Source of the DNA: a virus
Direction: 5' to 3' (one strand)
DNA length: 64,000 bases
Virus record (IMG/VR): IMGVR_UViG_3300023172_000008
Span: 120,931 to 184,930 of that record
In this document: in pieces, positions 18,823 through 27,473 of the stretch
Numbering within the stretch: the first letter of the stretch is position 1
Layout: every line of letters begins with the position of its first letter
Program-made: the position numbers and the translations under genes
Notes under the pieces: model-generated
The model's database searches: none
Told to the model about the DNA's origin: nothing
The model's input: only the letters and a program-made list of their open reading frames with translations

Positions 18823-20244
18823 CTAGAATACTAGGCGCCAAGTGCCTTTTTGATATTCGCCTTCAAAGGATAAGGACCAATCTGTTCCGTCCCATTTATA
18901 TTGGACACCTGTATTTAAATTGGTTGTATATGTAAGGCCGTTTGATGCATCGTTTTCACTAGCATCGAATACAATTTGCCATTCAGTACCACTCCATTCG
19001 ATAATGTCGTTTTCATCAGCAATAAAGTCTGTACCATCAGTAGCCTTCCATGCATCAGGACCGTCTGCATTACCACTGTCGCCGATAGCATTTAGTAATA
19101 ATATTCTAGCCCCAGGAACTTTAATATTTGTTGGATTTGTTTTTTGTGGATCGATAATAGCATTAACTGTACCTGAATCTCCATTAGGGCCAGTAAGTAC
19201 TGTGTTTGATGGAATAGTATCAGTATCCCAGTTTACAATAATTTGTGTTTCGTCTAATGTATTAATAGCAAATGTACCAACAATAGGTGAACCAAAGTCT
19301 AATCTATCAAGTTCAATTCTGCTTAAACTTGCTACGTATTCACCAGGTGTTTGATCAATTACGTCACGCCAACTAATATTACCTTGAACTCCGTTTTTGC
19401 CTAGTTGTACAATATTATTCATTACAATAGCATCATAGGCATAGTATTCATTAATTACAGTACTTGCATCAACTCTACTTGTATTATTTTTACCATCAGA
19501 CTTCATAGTAGTGTCGTATGCATCGTTATACGCTTGAAGTTCTGGACGTGAATCACCTAAGTTAATAGTACCTCTTGATTCGTCAAATACACTCATTACA
19601 ATACTAGTAATAACACCAAGTTTCTTAACTTTAGCAGGTGGACTAATATAGATCGGTGTTTGAAAACTTAATTGTGCAACATCAATTTCGCTTTCAGTGC
19701 CCATTGGAATACTTCTTGAACTCCAGTTTACACTTTCTAAATTAACTACGGATAACGAAGTCCAGTCTACATAGTTGTCTGTTGTTTGAATTTCTAAACT
19801 AGGATTGAACAGCATTAATATCTGTTCCATAATTTGTAATTTTTGTTCTGTGTTTGTTGACCATATATCAACATTAATATTTAAATTATAAGGTGTAGGC
19901 ATTAAACGTTCTACAGTATAATTTTTACCTTGTGTGTTTAAGTATTCTTGATTATCTGCATCATAAGTACGTTCACGTAAATGTATTTTACCTGTATAAG
20001 TTGCATCAGCAGTACGTGTACGATCCATTTCTAAACCAGTTACATATACACCCATGCGTGGCGCACTTGGAATTTTGTTTTCACTGTTATCTCTAATGAT
20101 ATGTCCAACCTGACGTGTAATATCTCCATACATAACTGGAATCTGTGTAAGGTTACCATTTCCATCAGCATAAGAAAAATTACTCATGAGTCTAATCATT
20201 TGAGTAATGTATCTTCTTATTTGACCATCATAAAAATGTTGCAT
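18823..20244 (-). CDS. gp15: Tail sheath stabiliser/completion protein (T4 gp15-like) with C-terminal extension
   Basis: The N-terminus FYDGQIRRYITQMIRLMSNF followed by IPVMYGDITRQ and IPSAPRMGVYVTGLEMDRTR corresponds to T4 gp15 (SSFRRYATLMGDLFSN, RVPITYAS). The middle continues with PYNLNINVDIWSTNTEQKLQ and QILMLFNPSLEIQ, again as in gp15. At 473 aa it is far longer than T4 gp15 (272). The extra C-terminal part includes two W/Y-rich modules (IIEWSGTEWQIVF and VQYKWDGTDWSLSF). gp15 caps the sheath and joins the tail to the neck. Its ATG overlaps the gp14 stop by one base. Confidence 0.82.
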   Translation of the reverse strand: MQHFYDGQIRRYITQMIRLMSNFSYADGNGNLTQIPVMYGDITRQVGHIIRDNSENKIPSAPRMGVYVTGLEMDRTRTADATYTGKIHLRERTYDADNQEYLNTQGKNYTVERLMPTPYNLNINVDIWSTNTEQKLQIMEQILMLFNPSLEIQTTDNYVDWTSLSVVNLESVNWSSRSIPMGTESEIDVAQLSFQTPIYISPPAKVKKLGVITSIVMSVFDESRGTINLGDSRPELQAYNDAYDTTMKSDGKNNTSRVDASTVINEYYAYDAIVMNNIVQLGKNGVQGNISWRDVIDQTPGEYVASLSRIELDRLDFGSPIVGTFAINTLDETQIIVNWDTDTIPSNTVLTGPNGDSGTVNAIIDPQKTNPTNIKVPGARILLLNAIGDSGNADGPDAWKATDGTDFIADENDIIEWSGTEWQIVFDASENDASNGLTYTTNLNTGVQYKWDGTDWSLSFEGEYQKGTWRLVF

Positions 20245-21407
20245 TAATTATCCGCCTTAGGTTTAAGTGCTTTAGAAAGACTTTGTCTTTCTTTAATAGT
20301 ATCTCCGCCAATAGAGTCTTCTTTAGTGTTATTAATAAATCCTGTTTTCTGTGTACTTCTAGTGTTAGTATTAGTTAGATCCATTCTAACATTATCTTCA
20401 AACTTGACCCAGCGTTGGCCGTCATATCTAAATAATCTATTTGGCATAAAGTCTGTCCTTAAGAAGTAATCTCCTTTAGTTTGACCTAGTGGGAAACTAG
20501 GGCCATGTCCAAACGCTTCACCATTAGGTGCAATACCGTCGCCAATAAGGTAACCTGAGTAACCGTTTCTTTCAGGTGTTTCATAAACTCTACTTGCATC
20601 TAAATTACCACTATTAATACTTGCTTCAATAGTAGTATCGTCAGCAGTAGTTAATGCAGGTTTACCATTGTCGTCTACTGCTAATGTGTATAAATGTTTT
20701 GTATTATAACCTGACTTAGGTGCATCTGCTTCTGCTTGTGCAAGTACAGCATCATTAATTTGCATTTCTTTTTCGTAAGTAGAAAGTACATCACGTAGTG
20801 TTTGTGAACTTCCTTCTTCTGATGGTAAGTCAAGTATTTCTTTAAATTCTTGTGAATCAACAATTTGTTTTAATTTAATTCTGTATAAATGTGGATACCA
20901 TGTAGGTGAAAATCCTTCACTAGCACGATTAACATCTTCAACAACATAAAAACGTTTAAGTGCAACACTATAATCGTTCAATGCATATTCGTCTTTTAAG
21001 TGCGGTAACTCAATTACATCACCAGACATAATTTTTCTGCCAAGAGTTTTTACACTATAATTAATTGGAATAGTCATAAACAACGTATCATTTTGTAAGA
21101 ATAGTCCAAATTGACTCATATCAAAGTCAACATCTTGTACGTTGTAAATGCCACGCATTACATATACATCTGGATCGTATTTTCTATCCCTATTTTCAAG
21201 GAATAACATATCCTGTATATTTGTCTCTTTAACAGCATCGTAGCGAGGCGTTGCTGGAGTAGCGTCTTCTTCGTCTGGATTACTAGGTCCTAGATATTTG
21301 TGTACAAATATATCTGTACCCCCTACAGTAAACATCTCTGTAATGGTTCTATCTAGAAATTCGTAATCTTTTCCCTTCTCGGGTTTATATAAACTGATTC
21401 TTGGCAT
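20244..21407 (-). CDS. gp14: Neck protein (T4 gp14-like)
   Basis: A 387-aa neck protein, longer than T4 gp14 (256 aa). The N-terminus MPRISLYKPEKGKDYEFLDR and the segment NRDRKYDPDVYVMRGIYNV, then GLFLQNDTLF and KIMSGDVIELPHLKDEYALN fit the gp14 family. The C-terminal extension has a GDYFLRTDFMPNRLFRYDG...WVKFE module shared with gp15 and the sheath. The ATG at 21407 is chosen because an upstream in-frame ATG (21431) would place the start upstream of the late promoter box. With the box only 8 bases upstream, the mRNA may be leaderless. Confidence 0.78.
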   Translation of the reverse strand: MPRISLYKPEKGKDYEFLDRTITEMFTVGGTDIFVHKYLGPSNPDEEDATPATPRYDAVKETNIQDMLFLENRDRKYDPDVYVMRGIYNVQDVDFDMSQFGLFLQNDTLFMTIPINYSVKTLGRKIMSGDVIELPHLKDEYALNDYSVALKRFYVVEDVNRASEGFSPTWYPHLYRIKLKQIVDSQEFKEILDLPSEEGSSQTLRDVLSTYEKEMQINDAVLAQAEADAPKSGYNTKHLYTLAVDDNGKPALTTADDTTIEASINSGNLDASRVYETPERNGYSGYLIGDGIAPNGEAFGHGPSFPLGQTKGDYFLRTDFMPNRLFRYDGQRWVKFEDNVRMDLTNTNTRSTQKTGFINNTKEDSIGGDTIKERQSLSKALKPKADN

Positions 21408-21415
21408 AGTACTTG

Positions 21416-21423
21416 TATTTATC
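21416..21423 (-). promoter_or_regulatory. T4-late-type promoter box for gp14-gp15-hld operon
   Basis: On the minus strand the sequence reads GATAAATACAAGTACTATG. The box is 8 bases from the gp14 start, without a ribosome binding site. It is divergent from, and within 15 bases of, the gp13 late box. Confidence 0.6.
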
Positions 21424-21428
21424 GTTCG

Positions 21429-21436
21429 CATAAATA
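21429..21436 (+). promoter_or_regulatory. T4-late-type promoter box (CATAAATA) for gp13
   Basis: CATAAATACAT lies 20 bases before the gp13 ATG, with a TGGAGA ribosome binding site between. It forms a divergent pair with the gp14 box. Confidence 0.6.
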
Positions 21437-21456
21437 CATATGGAGACCAAAAGAAT

Positions 21457-22215
21457 ATGGCAACATTGACACAGCAAAAACAAGAAATATTTGATTATAT
21501 AAACTCAATGCTAGGTGGCGGCATGGTGGATGTCGAACTAGATCCAGTTCATTATGAAACTGCCCTTAAAAAAGCATTGACTAGATTTAGACAAAAGTCT
21601 GATAATTCTGTGGAAGAATCTTATTTGTTCTTGCCCACAGTTATTGATCAGAATTCATACATTTTGCCAGAGGAAGTAGTTGAAGTACGCAAACTATTTA
21701 GACGCTCAATTGGCTCAAGAACAGGTGGTGGCGATGGCGGCACATTGTTCGAACCATTTAATATGGCATACACAAATACCTATCTATTAAGTTCATCTAA
21801 TATGGGCGGACTTGCAACATACGAAATGTTTGCAGGATACCAAGAACTAGTAGGACGTATGTTTGGATCATTTATTGAATTTAAATGGAACACTACAACA
21901 AAAGAACTACTGTTATTACAACGTCCAAGAGCAGAAGAAGAACTATTACTTTATGTTTACAACTATCGCCCTGATAGCGAATTACTAAAAGACTACCTAG
22001 CAATTCAATGGATTAAGGACTATGCTCTAGCAACTGCTAAAATGATGTTAGGCGAAGCACGTTCAAAATTTGCTACTATTGCAGGACCACAAGGTGGTTC
22101 AACACTAAACGGTGAAGCACTCAAAGCAGAAGCACAAGCAGAAATGGAAAAACTTGAACAGGAAATTTCTACTGCTGTGCCAGGCGGCGTTGGCTACGGA
22201 TTCACAATTGGTTAA
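21457..22215 (+). CDS. gp13: Neck protein (T4 gp13-like)
   Basis: A 252-aa protein fitting the gp13 head-completion/neck family. The N-terminus QKQEIFDYINSMLGGGMVDV is followed by ELDPVHYETALKKALTRFRQ, then SYLFLPTVIDQNSYILPEE. The C-terminal half contains WIKDYALATAKMMLGEARSK and ends with GVGYGFTIG, as in other marine T4-like phages. gp13 joins the portal vertex to gp14 and the tail. It is divergent from gp14-gp15, whereas in T4 these three are collinear. Confidence 0.85.
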   Translation: MATLTQQKQEIFDYINSMLGGGMVDVELDPVHYETALKKALTRFRQKSDNSVEESYLFLPTVIDQNSYILPEEVVEVRKLFRRSIGSRTGGGDGGTLFEPFNMAYTNTYLLSSSNMGGLATYEMFAGYQELVGRMFGSFIEFKWNTTTKELLLLQRPRAEEELLLYVYNYRPDSELLKDYLAIQWIKDYALATAKMMLGEARSKFATIAGPQGGSTLNGEALKAEAQAEMEKLEQEISTAVPGGVGYGFTIG

Positions 22216-22403
22216 TGTCTGAGTTTAGCCACAAAGAAGCCTACAGGCTTTTTTGGATGGTTAAAGGCCACTTAAATTCAAGCGAACAAACAATCTTTCA
22301 ATCAGCACCCGGATACTTCAAACGCTTATGGCATAACGAAGAGGCGTATGCCAAAGAAGAAGGTTTTGAAGAAGCATATCAGAAAATACTTGACAACAAG
22401 TAA
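22215..22403 (+). CDS. Small hypothetical protein
   Basis: A 62-aa charged, mostly helical protein (MSEFSHKEAYRLFWMVKGHL...) whose ATG shares one base with the gp13 stop, so it is probably translated by coupling. Its family is not recognised; it has no membrane segment or motif. The -35 box of the dNMP kinase promoter lies within its last codons. Confidence 0.6.
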   Translation: MSEFSHKEAYRLFWMVKGHLNSSEQTIFQSAPGYFKRLWHNEEAYAKEEGFEEAYQKILDNK

Positions 22404-22418
22404 CTTAGGTTATATAAT
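22390..22418 (+). promoter_or_regulatory. Consensus sigma70-type promoter for dNMP kinase
   Basis: TTGACA (22390-22395), 17-base spacer, TATAAT (22413-22418): an exact consensus match. A 23-base gap and a TAGGAG ribosome binding site precede the kinase ATG. It should be read by unmodified host RNA polymerase, so early. Confidence 0.85.
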
Positions 22419-22441
22419 AATAACTTAACTTAGGAGTTTCT

Positions 22442-23035
22442 ATGATAATTGGTATTTGCGGCTTAATTGGTAGTGGTAAAGATACTATTGCTGGGCATCT
22501 TATTTCTGAACATAATTTTGAAAAAATCTCATTTGCAGATAAACTTAAAGATGCAGTAGCAGAAATGTTTGAGTGGGATAGAGAACTGCTAGATGGTAAA
22601 ACTGAGCAAAGCCGTTTTTGGCGAGAACAAGTAGACCAATATTGGACAGCAGAAACAGGGCGTACTATTACTCCTCGTTTAGTATTACAAGAGTTTGGTA
22701 CAGAATGTATGCGTGATGGGTTCTTTGACGGAATTTGGGTTAGTTTAACTAAGAAGAAGATCATCGAAAATCCACACAAAAACTTTGTTATTCCAGATGT
22801 GCGTTTTCCTAATGAAGCAAAAATGCTACACGAAGTTAATGGTCAAGTATGGCGTGTAAAGCGTGGGCAAGATCCTGCTTGGTTTACAGAGTATGTCGAA
22901 TATGACGTAGAGCCTAAAGATGTACACCCATCGGAGTGGGCGTGGGCAAAGACTAAGTTTACAAGAGTATTTGAAAATAACGGAACTATTAAAGAACTTA
23001 CAGATCGGGTACAAGATCACCTTGTTTCCATTTAA
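22442..23035 (+). CDS. gp1: Deoxynucleoside monophosphate kinase (T4 gp1-like)
   Basis: A 197-aa P-loop kinase. The Walker A GLIGSGKDT is at residues 7-15, followed by KISFADKLKDAVAEMF, the adenylate-kinase-like lid region of phage dNMP kinases. TPRLVLQEFGTECMRDGFF and VIPDVRFPNEAKML are the family's hallmark segments. It phosphorylates dNMPs from host DNA breakdown to dNDPs for phage replication. Its own strong early-type promoter sits among late structural genes. The 3' end overlaps the convergent HNH-like gene by 38 bases. Confidence 0.9.
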   Translation: MIIGICGLIGSGKDTIAGHLISEHNFEKISFADKLKDAVAEMFEWDRELLDGKTEQSRFWREQVDQYWTAETGRTITPRLVLQEFGTECMRDGFFDGIWVSLTKKKIIENPHKNFVIPDVRFPNEAKMLHEVNGQVWRVKRGQDPAWFTEYVEYDVEPKDVHPSEWAWAKTKFTRVFENNGTIKELTDRVQDHLVSI

Positions 23036-23336
23036 ACCCTTCTTTGTAGATAATCTTACTACAGTTAGCACATATAGTTTTTAAGTTACTAAACCTAACA
23101 TTGTTTAAGTTACCGTCTATGTAGTAAACATTGAATTGTTCTTCGTGCTTACTTTTAAATCCGCACTTATCGCATTGGTTCTTTTTAACGTATCCTGACT
23201 GTTGCCACTTAGGTTGACCGTTCTTAGGACGCCCATACCTAGTGCAACTTTCGCACTTACTTCTATAGAAAGGTTTACCCTTTTTATAGTAATTTATAGC
23301 AACAGGTCGTTGTCCGCAACTGCATAAAGGTCTCAT
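22998..23336 (-). CDS. HNH-like zinc-binding endonuclease, possibly degenerate
   Basis: A 112-aa Cys-rich protein. It starts MRPLCSCGQRPVAINYYKKG, with further pairs CESC and CDKCGF, then FNVYYIDGNLNNVRFSNLKT and ICANC. The DGN...N...NL...C-x-x-C layout is that of phage HNH homing-type nucleases, but the usual His before the IDGN is Tyr (YYIDGN), so activity is doubtful. An in-frame upstream start would run through the sheath gene's promoter, so the inner ATG is chosen. It stands alone against the direction of its neighbours, as free-standing homing nucleases often do. Confidence 0.65.
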   Translation of the reverse strand: MRPLCSCGQRPVAINYYKKGKPFYRSKCESCTRYGRPKNGQPKWQQSGYVKKNQCDKCGFKSKHEEQFNVYYIDGNLNNVRFSNLKTICANCSKIIYKEGFKWKQGDLVPDL

Positions 23337-23404
23337 ATAGTTATTTACCTGCCCTTTTTGATCCCTTTTTATAGGTATATAACGGTATGATTTATTCCAA
23401 TTCG

Positions 23405-23412
23405 TATAAATA
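23405..23412 (+). promoter_or_regulatory. T4 late promoter box (TATAAATA) for the tail sheath
   Basis: Exact TATAAATA, followed by a ~48-base leader with an AGGAGA ribosome binding site before the sheath ATG. It lies between the divergent HNH-like gene and gp18. Confidence 0.75.
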
Positions 23413-23460
23413 ATAGTAAGAATAGTATTTAGGAACATACTACCAACAGGAGAAAACAAA

Positions 23461-26400
23461 ATGGCTTTAGTATCACCAGGAGTACAGGTCAGCGTAATTG
23501 ATGAGAGTTTTTATACTCCCGCTGAGCCAGGTACAGTACCAATGATTTTTGTTGTATCTGCACAAGATAAAACAAATGGATCAGGAACAGGGACTGCAAC
23601 AGCAACACAGGCTGTTAATGCAGAAAAACCTTATTTAATTACATCACAAAGAGAATTGACAGAATTATTTGGCGATCCTCTATTTTATACAGATTCAAAC
23701 AACAACCCACTACACGGTAGTGAGTTAAATGAGTACGGATTACAAGCGGCTTATTCATACTTAGGCGTTGCTAACAGAGCATACGTAACAAGAGCAAACT
23801 TGGACACTAATCAATTGAAAGCAACTTCAAGTGCGCCAGCGGCAAATCCGGCAAACGGAACATATTGGTTTGACACAACCAATTCAGTGTATGGTATTTT
23901 TGAATGGAACGGTAAGTCAGCGACTACTACTGGTGGTCAGTCGTTTACTAACAAGATTCCTACAGTAATCACAGACACAACTAAAGTAGATAGCGGAGCA
24001 CCAAAGGCTTCTGTTGGTGGAATTGGCGACTACGCACTAGTATCTACTACTACACTGAACAAACTATTTTACAAAAATAAGTCAGGTGCTTGGGTAGAGG
24101 TTGGTTCTACAGCATGGATTAGTTCTTGGGCGGCCGTAACAGGTACACAAGCAAATCCAACTATCACTAACGGTGTTTCAATGAGCATTAACGGTACTCC
24201 TGTAACAGCAGGCGGTACTGCACTTAGTGATGTTGTAACAGCAATCGGAACAGCAGGAATTGCAGGTGTATCAGCGGCAGTTGTTGATGGATACTTAGAG
24301 ATTTACACAACTGGCGTTGACATTGTACTAGCAACAAACAGTTCAACCCTACTTACAGAAGTGGGCATGAGTGCAGGTACTTACAAAGCACCTAAACTAT
24401 CAATTGCTCCACACACACAAGTACCAGAATACAAAGCAACTGACACAGCACCAAGACCAACAGGTTCTATTTGGGTCAAGACAACTGTTCCAAACGCAGG
24501 TGCTAACTGGCAGGTTAAAGTATGGAATGACACTACACAATTATGGGACAGCAAGTCTGCTCCATTATATGCAGATGGTACAGCGGCACTTTATGGTTTA
24601 GATAAATCAAAAGGCGGTCTAAACATTCCAACAGGCGATGTGTTTATTAAATTTAATAACGATGAAGACAGCGATCCAATTGCTAACTTTAAAATTTACA
24701 GAAGATCATCAACTGGTAACACAACTGTAAAAGGTGACATTATTTCAACACAACTTACAGCAGGAACATACGGATTTGATATTGCTGAAACAGCACCTAA
24801 CTCAAATGCACTAAGTTCTGCAACTACTGTAAGCGTAACTACAACAGGCGCAGTTGGCGATGCTGATTTAGTAGCAGGTGCTATTAACACAGCAGGCTTA
24901 GCAAACGTTGTTGCAAGTGTTGACTCATCAAACAGAATTGTTATTGAACACAACGACGGTGGTGATATTCACTTTACTGACACAAACGGATTGTTAGCAC
25001 TAGCAGGCTTTACAGCAACAGGCTCTTCGCCAACTCCGAGATTACTTGAAGCATCAAGCAATAACGCGGCTGACTTTGTTGCAAGTAACTGGGCAGTATT
25101 AACTGTTACTAACTCCGACACAGCACCAACAGCATTAACAGCGGACGGTACATTATGGTATAGTTCAATTGTTGACGAAGTTGACATTATGATTCATGAT
25201 GGTAATAACTGGGTTGGATATCAGTCAGCAACATCTCCGTTCTTTGCGGCGGCAAGTGCTGATAAAACAGATCCAGAAGGTCCAATTGTAGCGGCTACTG
25301 AACCAACTGAACAGTCAGACGGAACAGATCTTAAAAATGGCGACATTTGGATTTCAACAGCAGACTTAGAAAACTATCCTAAGATTTACAAATACAACGG
25401 TGCTACACTAAAATGGGTACAACTTGATACAGGTGATCAAACAACTGAAGACGGTATCCTATTTGCAGATGCACGTATTAATACAGCAGGTGCAAACAGT
25501 GATAAAGAAGGTACTATTGTAGATCTATTAACAAGTGATTACCTAGACCCAGACGCTCCAGATCCAGCACTATATCCAAAAGGTATGTTGCTATGGAACC
25601 TAAGACGTTCAGGTTTCAACGTTAGAAAATATGTAAGAAATTACATTGACGTTGCAGGTGAAAACGAAAGATTTGAAAACGCTGGACTACCAGAATCAAT
25701 GGCAGGTTACTATCCACACAGATGGGTAACTGAGTCAGGTAACCAAGCAAACGGTGCAGGTTCATTTGGACGTAAGGCTCAACGTAAAGTTGTAGTACAA
25801 GCACTTCAAGCAATGGTTAACGGCAACCAAGACATTAGAGATGATAACTCAAGATTGTTTAACTTGATTGCGTGTCCAGGCTATTCAGAACTGATTGGTG
25901 AACTAGTTACACTAAACTATGACAGAGGACTAAGTGCTTTTGTTATTGGTGACACACCATATAGATTAACACCAGATGCTACTTCATTAAATGAGTGGGC
26001 AACTAACGTTAAACTAGCAGTTGAAGATAACGACGATGGCGCAGTAACATTTGACGAATATGTCGGAATGTTTTACCCAAGTTTATTCACAAGTGATAAC
26101 AGCGGTAACAACGTAGTTGTTCCAGCATCACATGGTATCTTAAGAACTATTGCATTAAGCGATCAAGTATCGTTTCCATGGTTTGCACCAGCAGGTACAA
26201 GACGTGGTGGAATTACAAATGCAAGTTCAGCAGGTTACATCACTAGCGAAGGCGAGTTCCAAAGCGTTGCACTTAACGAAGGTCAAAGGGATACATTGTA
26301 CTCAAATGCAATTAACCCAGTAACATTCTTAAGTGGTGCAGGACTTGTTAACTTTGGTCAGAAAACAAGAGCAAAAAATGCTTCAGCATTAGATAGAATC

Positions 26401-26709
26401 AATGTTGCAAGACTTGTTGTGTACTTACGTTCACAACTTAACAAACTTGCTAAACCTTATATCTTTGAACCTAATGATAAGATCACTAGAGATGAGATCA
26501 AGGCGCAGGTTGATTCCTTACTATTAGAACTTGTAGGTCAAAGAGCATTGTATGACTTCCTAGTAGTGTGTGACGAATCAAACAACACACCAACTAGAAT
26601 CGACCGTAACGAGTTGTATGTGGATATTGCAATTGAACCAGTTAAAGCAGTTGAGTTCATTTACATTCCGCTAAGACTTAAAAATACAGGCGAGATAGCG
26701 GGGCTATAA
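23461..26709 (+). CDS. gp18: Tail sheath protein (T4 gp18-like), enlarged
   Basis: A 1082-aa sheath protein, much longer than T4 gp18 (659 aa). The N-terminus MALVSPGVQVSVIDESFYTP, then ITSQRELTELFGDPLF and YLGVANRAYVTRANL is standard. The C-terminus is also standard: SALDRINVARLVVYLRSQLN and IAIEPVKAVEFIYIPLRLKN. Residues ~115-680 are an inserted region with several modules of the form NGTYWFDTTN...WNG, GSIWVKTT, DGTLWYSS and GDIWISTAD...YKYNG...W. These probably decorate the sheath surface. It has a late promoter and its own leader, fitting a highly expressed virion protein. Confidence 0.93.
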   Translation: MALVSPGVQVSVIDESFYTPAEPGTVPMIFVVSAQDKTNGSGTGTATATQAVNAEKPYLITSQRELTELFGDPLFYTDSNNNPLHGSELNEYGLQAAYSYLGVANRAYVTRANLDTNQLKATSSAPAANPANGTYWFDTTNSVYGIFEWNGKSATTTGGQSFTNKIPTVITDTTKVDSGAPKASVGGIGDYALVSTTTLNKLFYKNKSGAWVEVGSTAWISSWAAVTGTQANPTITNGVSMSINGTPVTAGGTALSDVVTAIGTAGIAGVSAAVVDGYLEIYTTGVDIVLATNSSTLLTEVGMSAGTYKAPKLSIAPHTQVPEYKATDTAPRPTGSIWVKTTVPNAGANWQVKVWNDTTQLWDSKSAPLYADGTAALYGLDKSKGGLNIPTGDVFIKFNNDEDSDPIANFKIYRRSSTGNTTVKGDIISTQLTAGTYGFDIAETAPNSNALSSATTVSVTTTGAVGDADLVAGAINTAGLANVVASVDSSNRIVIEHNDGGDIHFTDTNGLLALAGFTATGSSPTPRLLEASSNNAADFVASNWAVLTVTNSDTAPTALTADGTLWYSSIVDEVDIMIHDGNNWVGYQSATSPFFAAASADKTDPEGPIVAATEPTEQSDGTDLKNGDIWISTADLENYPKIYKYNGATLKWVQLDTGDQTTEDGILFADARINTAGANSDKEGTIVDLLTSDYLDPDAPDPALYPKGMLLWNLRRSGFNVRKYVRNYIDVAGENERFENAGLPESMAGYYPHRWVTESGNQANGAGSFGRKAQRKVVVQALQAMVNGNQDIRDDNSRLFNLIACPGYSELIGELVTLNYDRGLSAFVIGDTPYRLTPDATSLNEWATNVKLAVEDNDDGAVTFDEYVGMFYPSLFTSDNSGNNVVVPASHGILRTIALSDQVSFPWFAPAGTRRGGITNASSAGYITSEGEFQSVALNEGQRDTLYSNAINPVTFLSGAGLVNFGQKTRAKNASALDRINVARLVVYLRSQLNKLAKPYIFEPNDKITRDEIKAQVDSLLLELVGQRALYDFLVVCDESNNTPTRIDRNELYVDIAIEPVKAVEFIYIPLRLKNTGEIAGL

Positions 26710-26713
26710 TAGT

Positions 26714-26721
26714 GATAAATA
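26714..26721 (+). promoter_or_regulatory. T4-late-type promoter box (GATAAATA) for the tail tube
   Basis: GATAAATACAA in the 34-base gap between sheath and tube genes, with an AGGAGA ribosome binding site 7 bases before the tube ATG. Confidence 0.7.
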
Positions 26722-26743
26722 CAATTAAGCAGGAGATATTATA

Positions 26744-27373
26744 ATGGCAATTTCAACACTATCAAAAATTACAGTTCCATTAGATAGCAGTTCATCAGCA
26801 TCTAACCAGGGATTGTTAATGCCAAAACTCCAGTATCGCTTTAGAGTGTCGCTGGAAAACTTTGGTGTATCAACTCCAACAACAGAGTTGACAAAACAGG
26901 TTCAAGACGTTACTAGACCTAACGTTTCGTTCGAACAAATCACAGTTGATGTTTACAACTCACGTGTATACCTAGCAGGTAAACATAGTTGGGAACCAAT
27001 TACATTAACACTACGTGAAGATGTTTCAAACAACGTACAAAAACTAGTTGGCGAACAACTACAGAAACAATTTGACTTCTTCGAACAGTCAAGTGCGGCT
27101 TCTGGTAGTGATTACAAATTCGTTACTAGAATTGAAATGTTAGACGGTGGTAACGGTGTTAACACAGCAACAGTTTTAGAAACATTTGAACTATACGGTT
27201 GTTACTTAGAAAGTGCTAACTACAACTCATTAGCATATTCTACTAACGATCCAGTTACAGTTTCATTATCTATTAGATACGATAACGCAATCCAAACACC
27301 ACAAGGTACTGGTATTGGTACAGCAGTAGGTAGAACAGTTAATACTGCAATTACAGGCGGCGGCGCAAGTTAA
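26744..27373 (+). CDS. gp19: Tail tube protein (T4 gp19-like)
   Basis: A 209-aa tube protein directly after the sheath, as in T4. It contains PKLQYRFRVSLENFG, then KQVQDVTRPNVSFEQITVDV, SWEPITLTLREDV, and LYGCYLESANYNSLAYSTND, the typical gp19 layout of strand and turn elements. T4 gp19 is 163 aa; the extra length is mainly an N-terminal segment and a Gly/Ala-rich tail. A strong terminator follows. Confidence 0.88.
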   Translation: MAISTLSKITVPLDSSSSASNQGLLMPKLQYRFRVSLENFGVSTPTTELTKQVQDVTRPNVSFEQITVDVYNSRVYLAGKHSWEPITLTLREDVSNNVQKLVGEQLQKQFDFFEQSSAASGSDYKFVTRIEMLDGGNGVNTATVLETFELYGCYLESANYNSLAYSTNDPVTVSLSIRYDNAIQTPQGTGIGTAVGRTVNTAITGGGAS

Positions 27374-27403
27374 TAGGTAATATATAATATTTCCTGAAAC
27401 TTT

Positions 27404-27435
27404 AAAAGGGGCTTATTTTTAATAAGTCCCTTTTT
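27404..27435 (+). terminator. Intrinsic terminator after the tail tube gene
   Basis: AAAAGGGGCTTATT pairs with AATAAGTCCCTTTT (one G-T wobble) around a three-T loop, followed by TTTTT. It closes the sheath-tube transcription unit. Confidence 0.85.
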
Positions 27436-27460
27436 CTTTATATACGTACTTTATTTTAAG

Positions 27461-27468
27461 GATAAATA
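27461..27468 (+). promoter_or_regulatory. T4-late-type promoter box (GATAAATA), leaderless geometry
   Basis: GATAAATATTAGTATG: five bases separate the box from the ATG and there is no ribosome binding site. Transcription would start at or next to the A of the ATG. Confidence 0.65.
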
Positions 27469-27473
27469 TTAGT

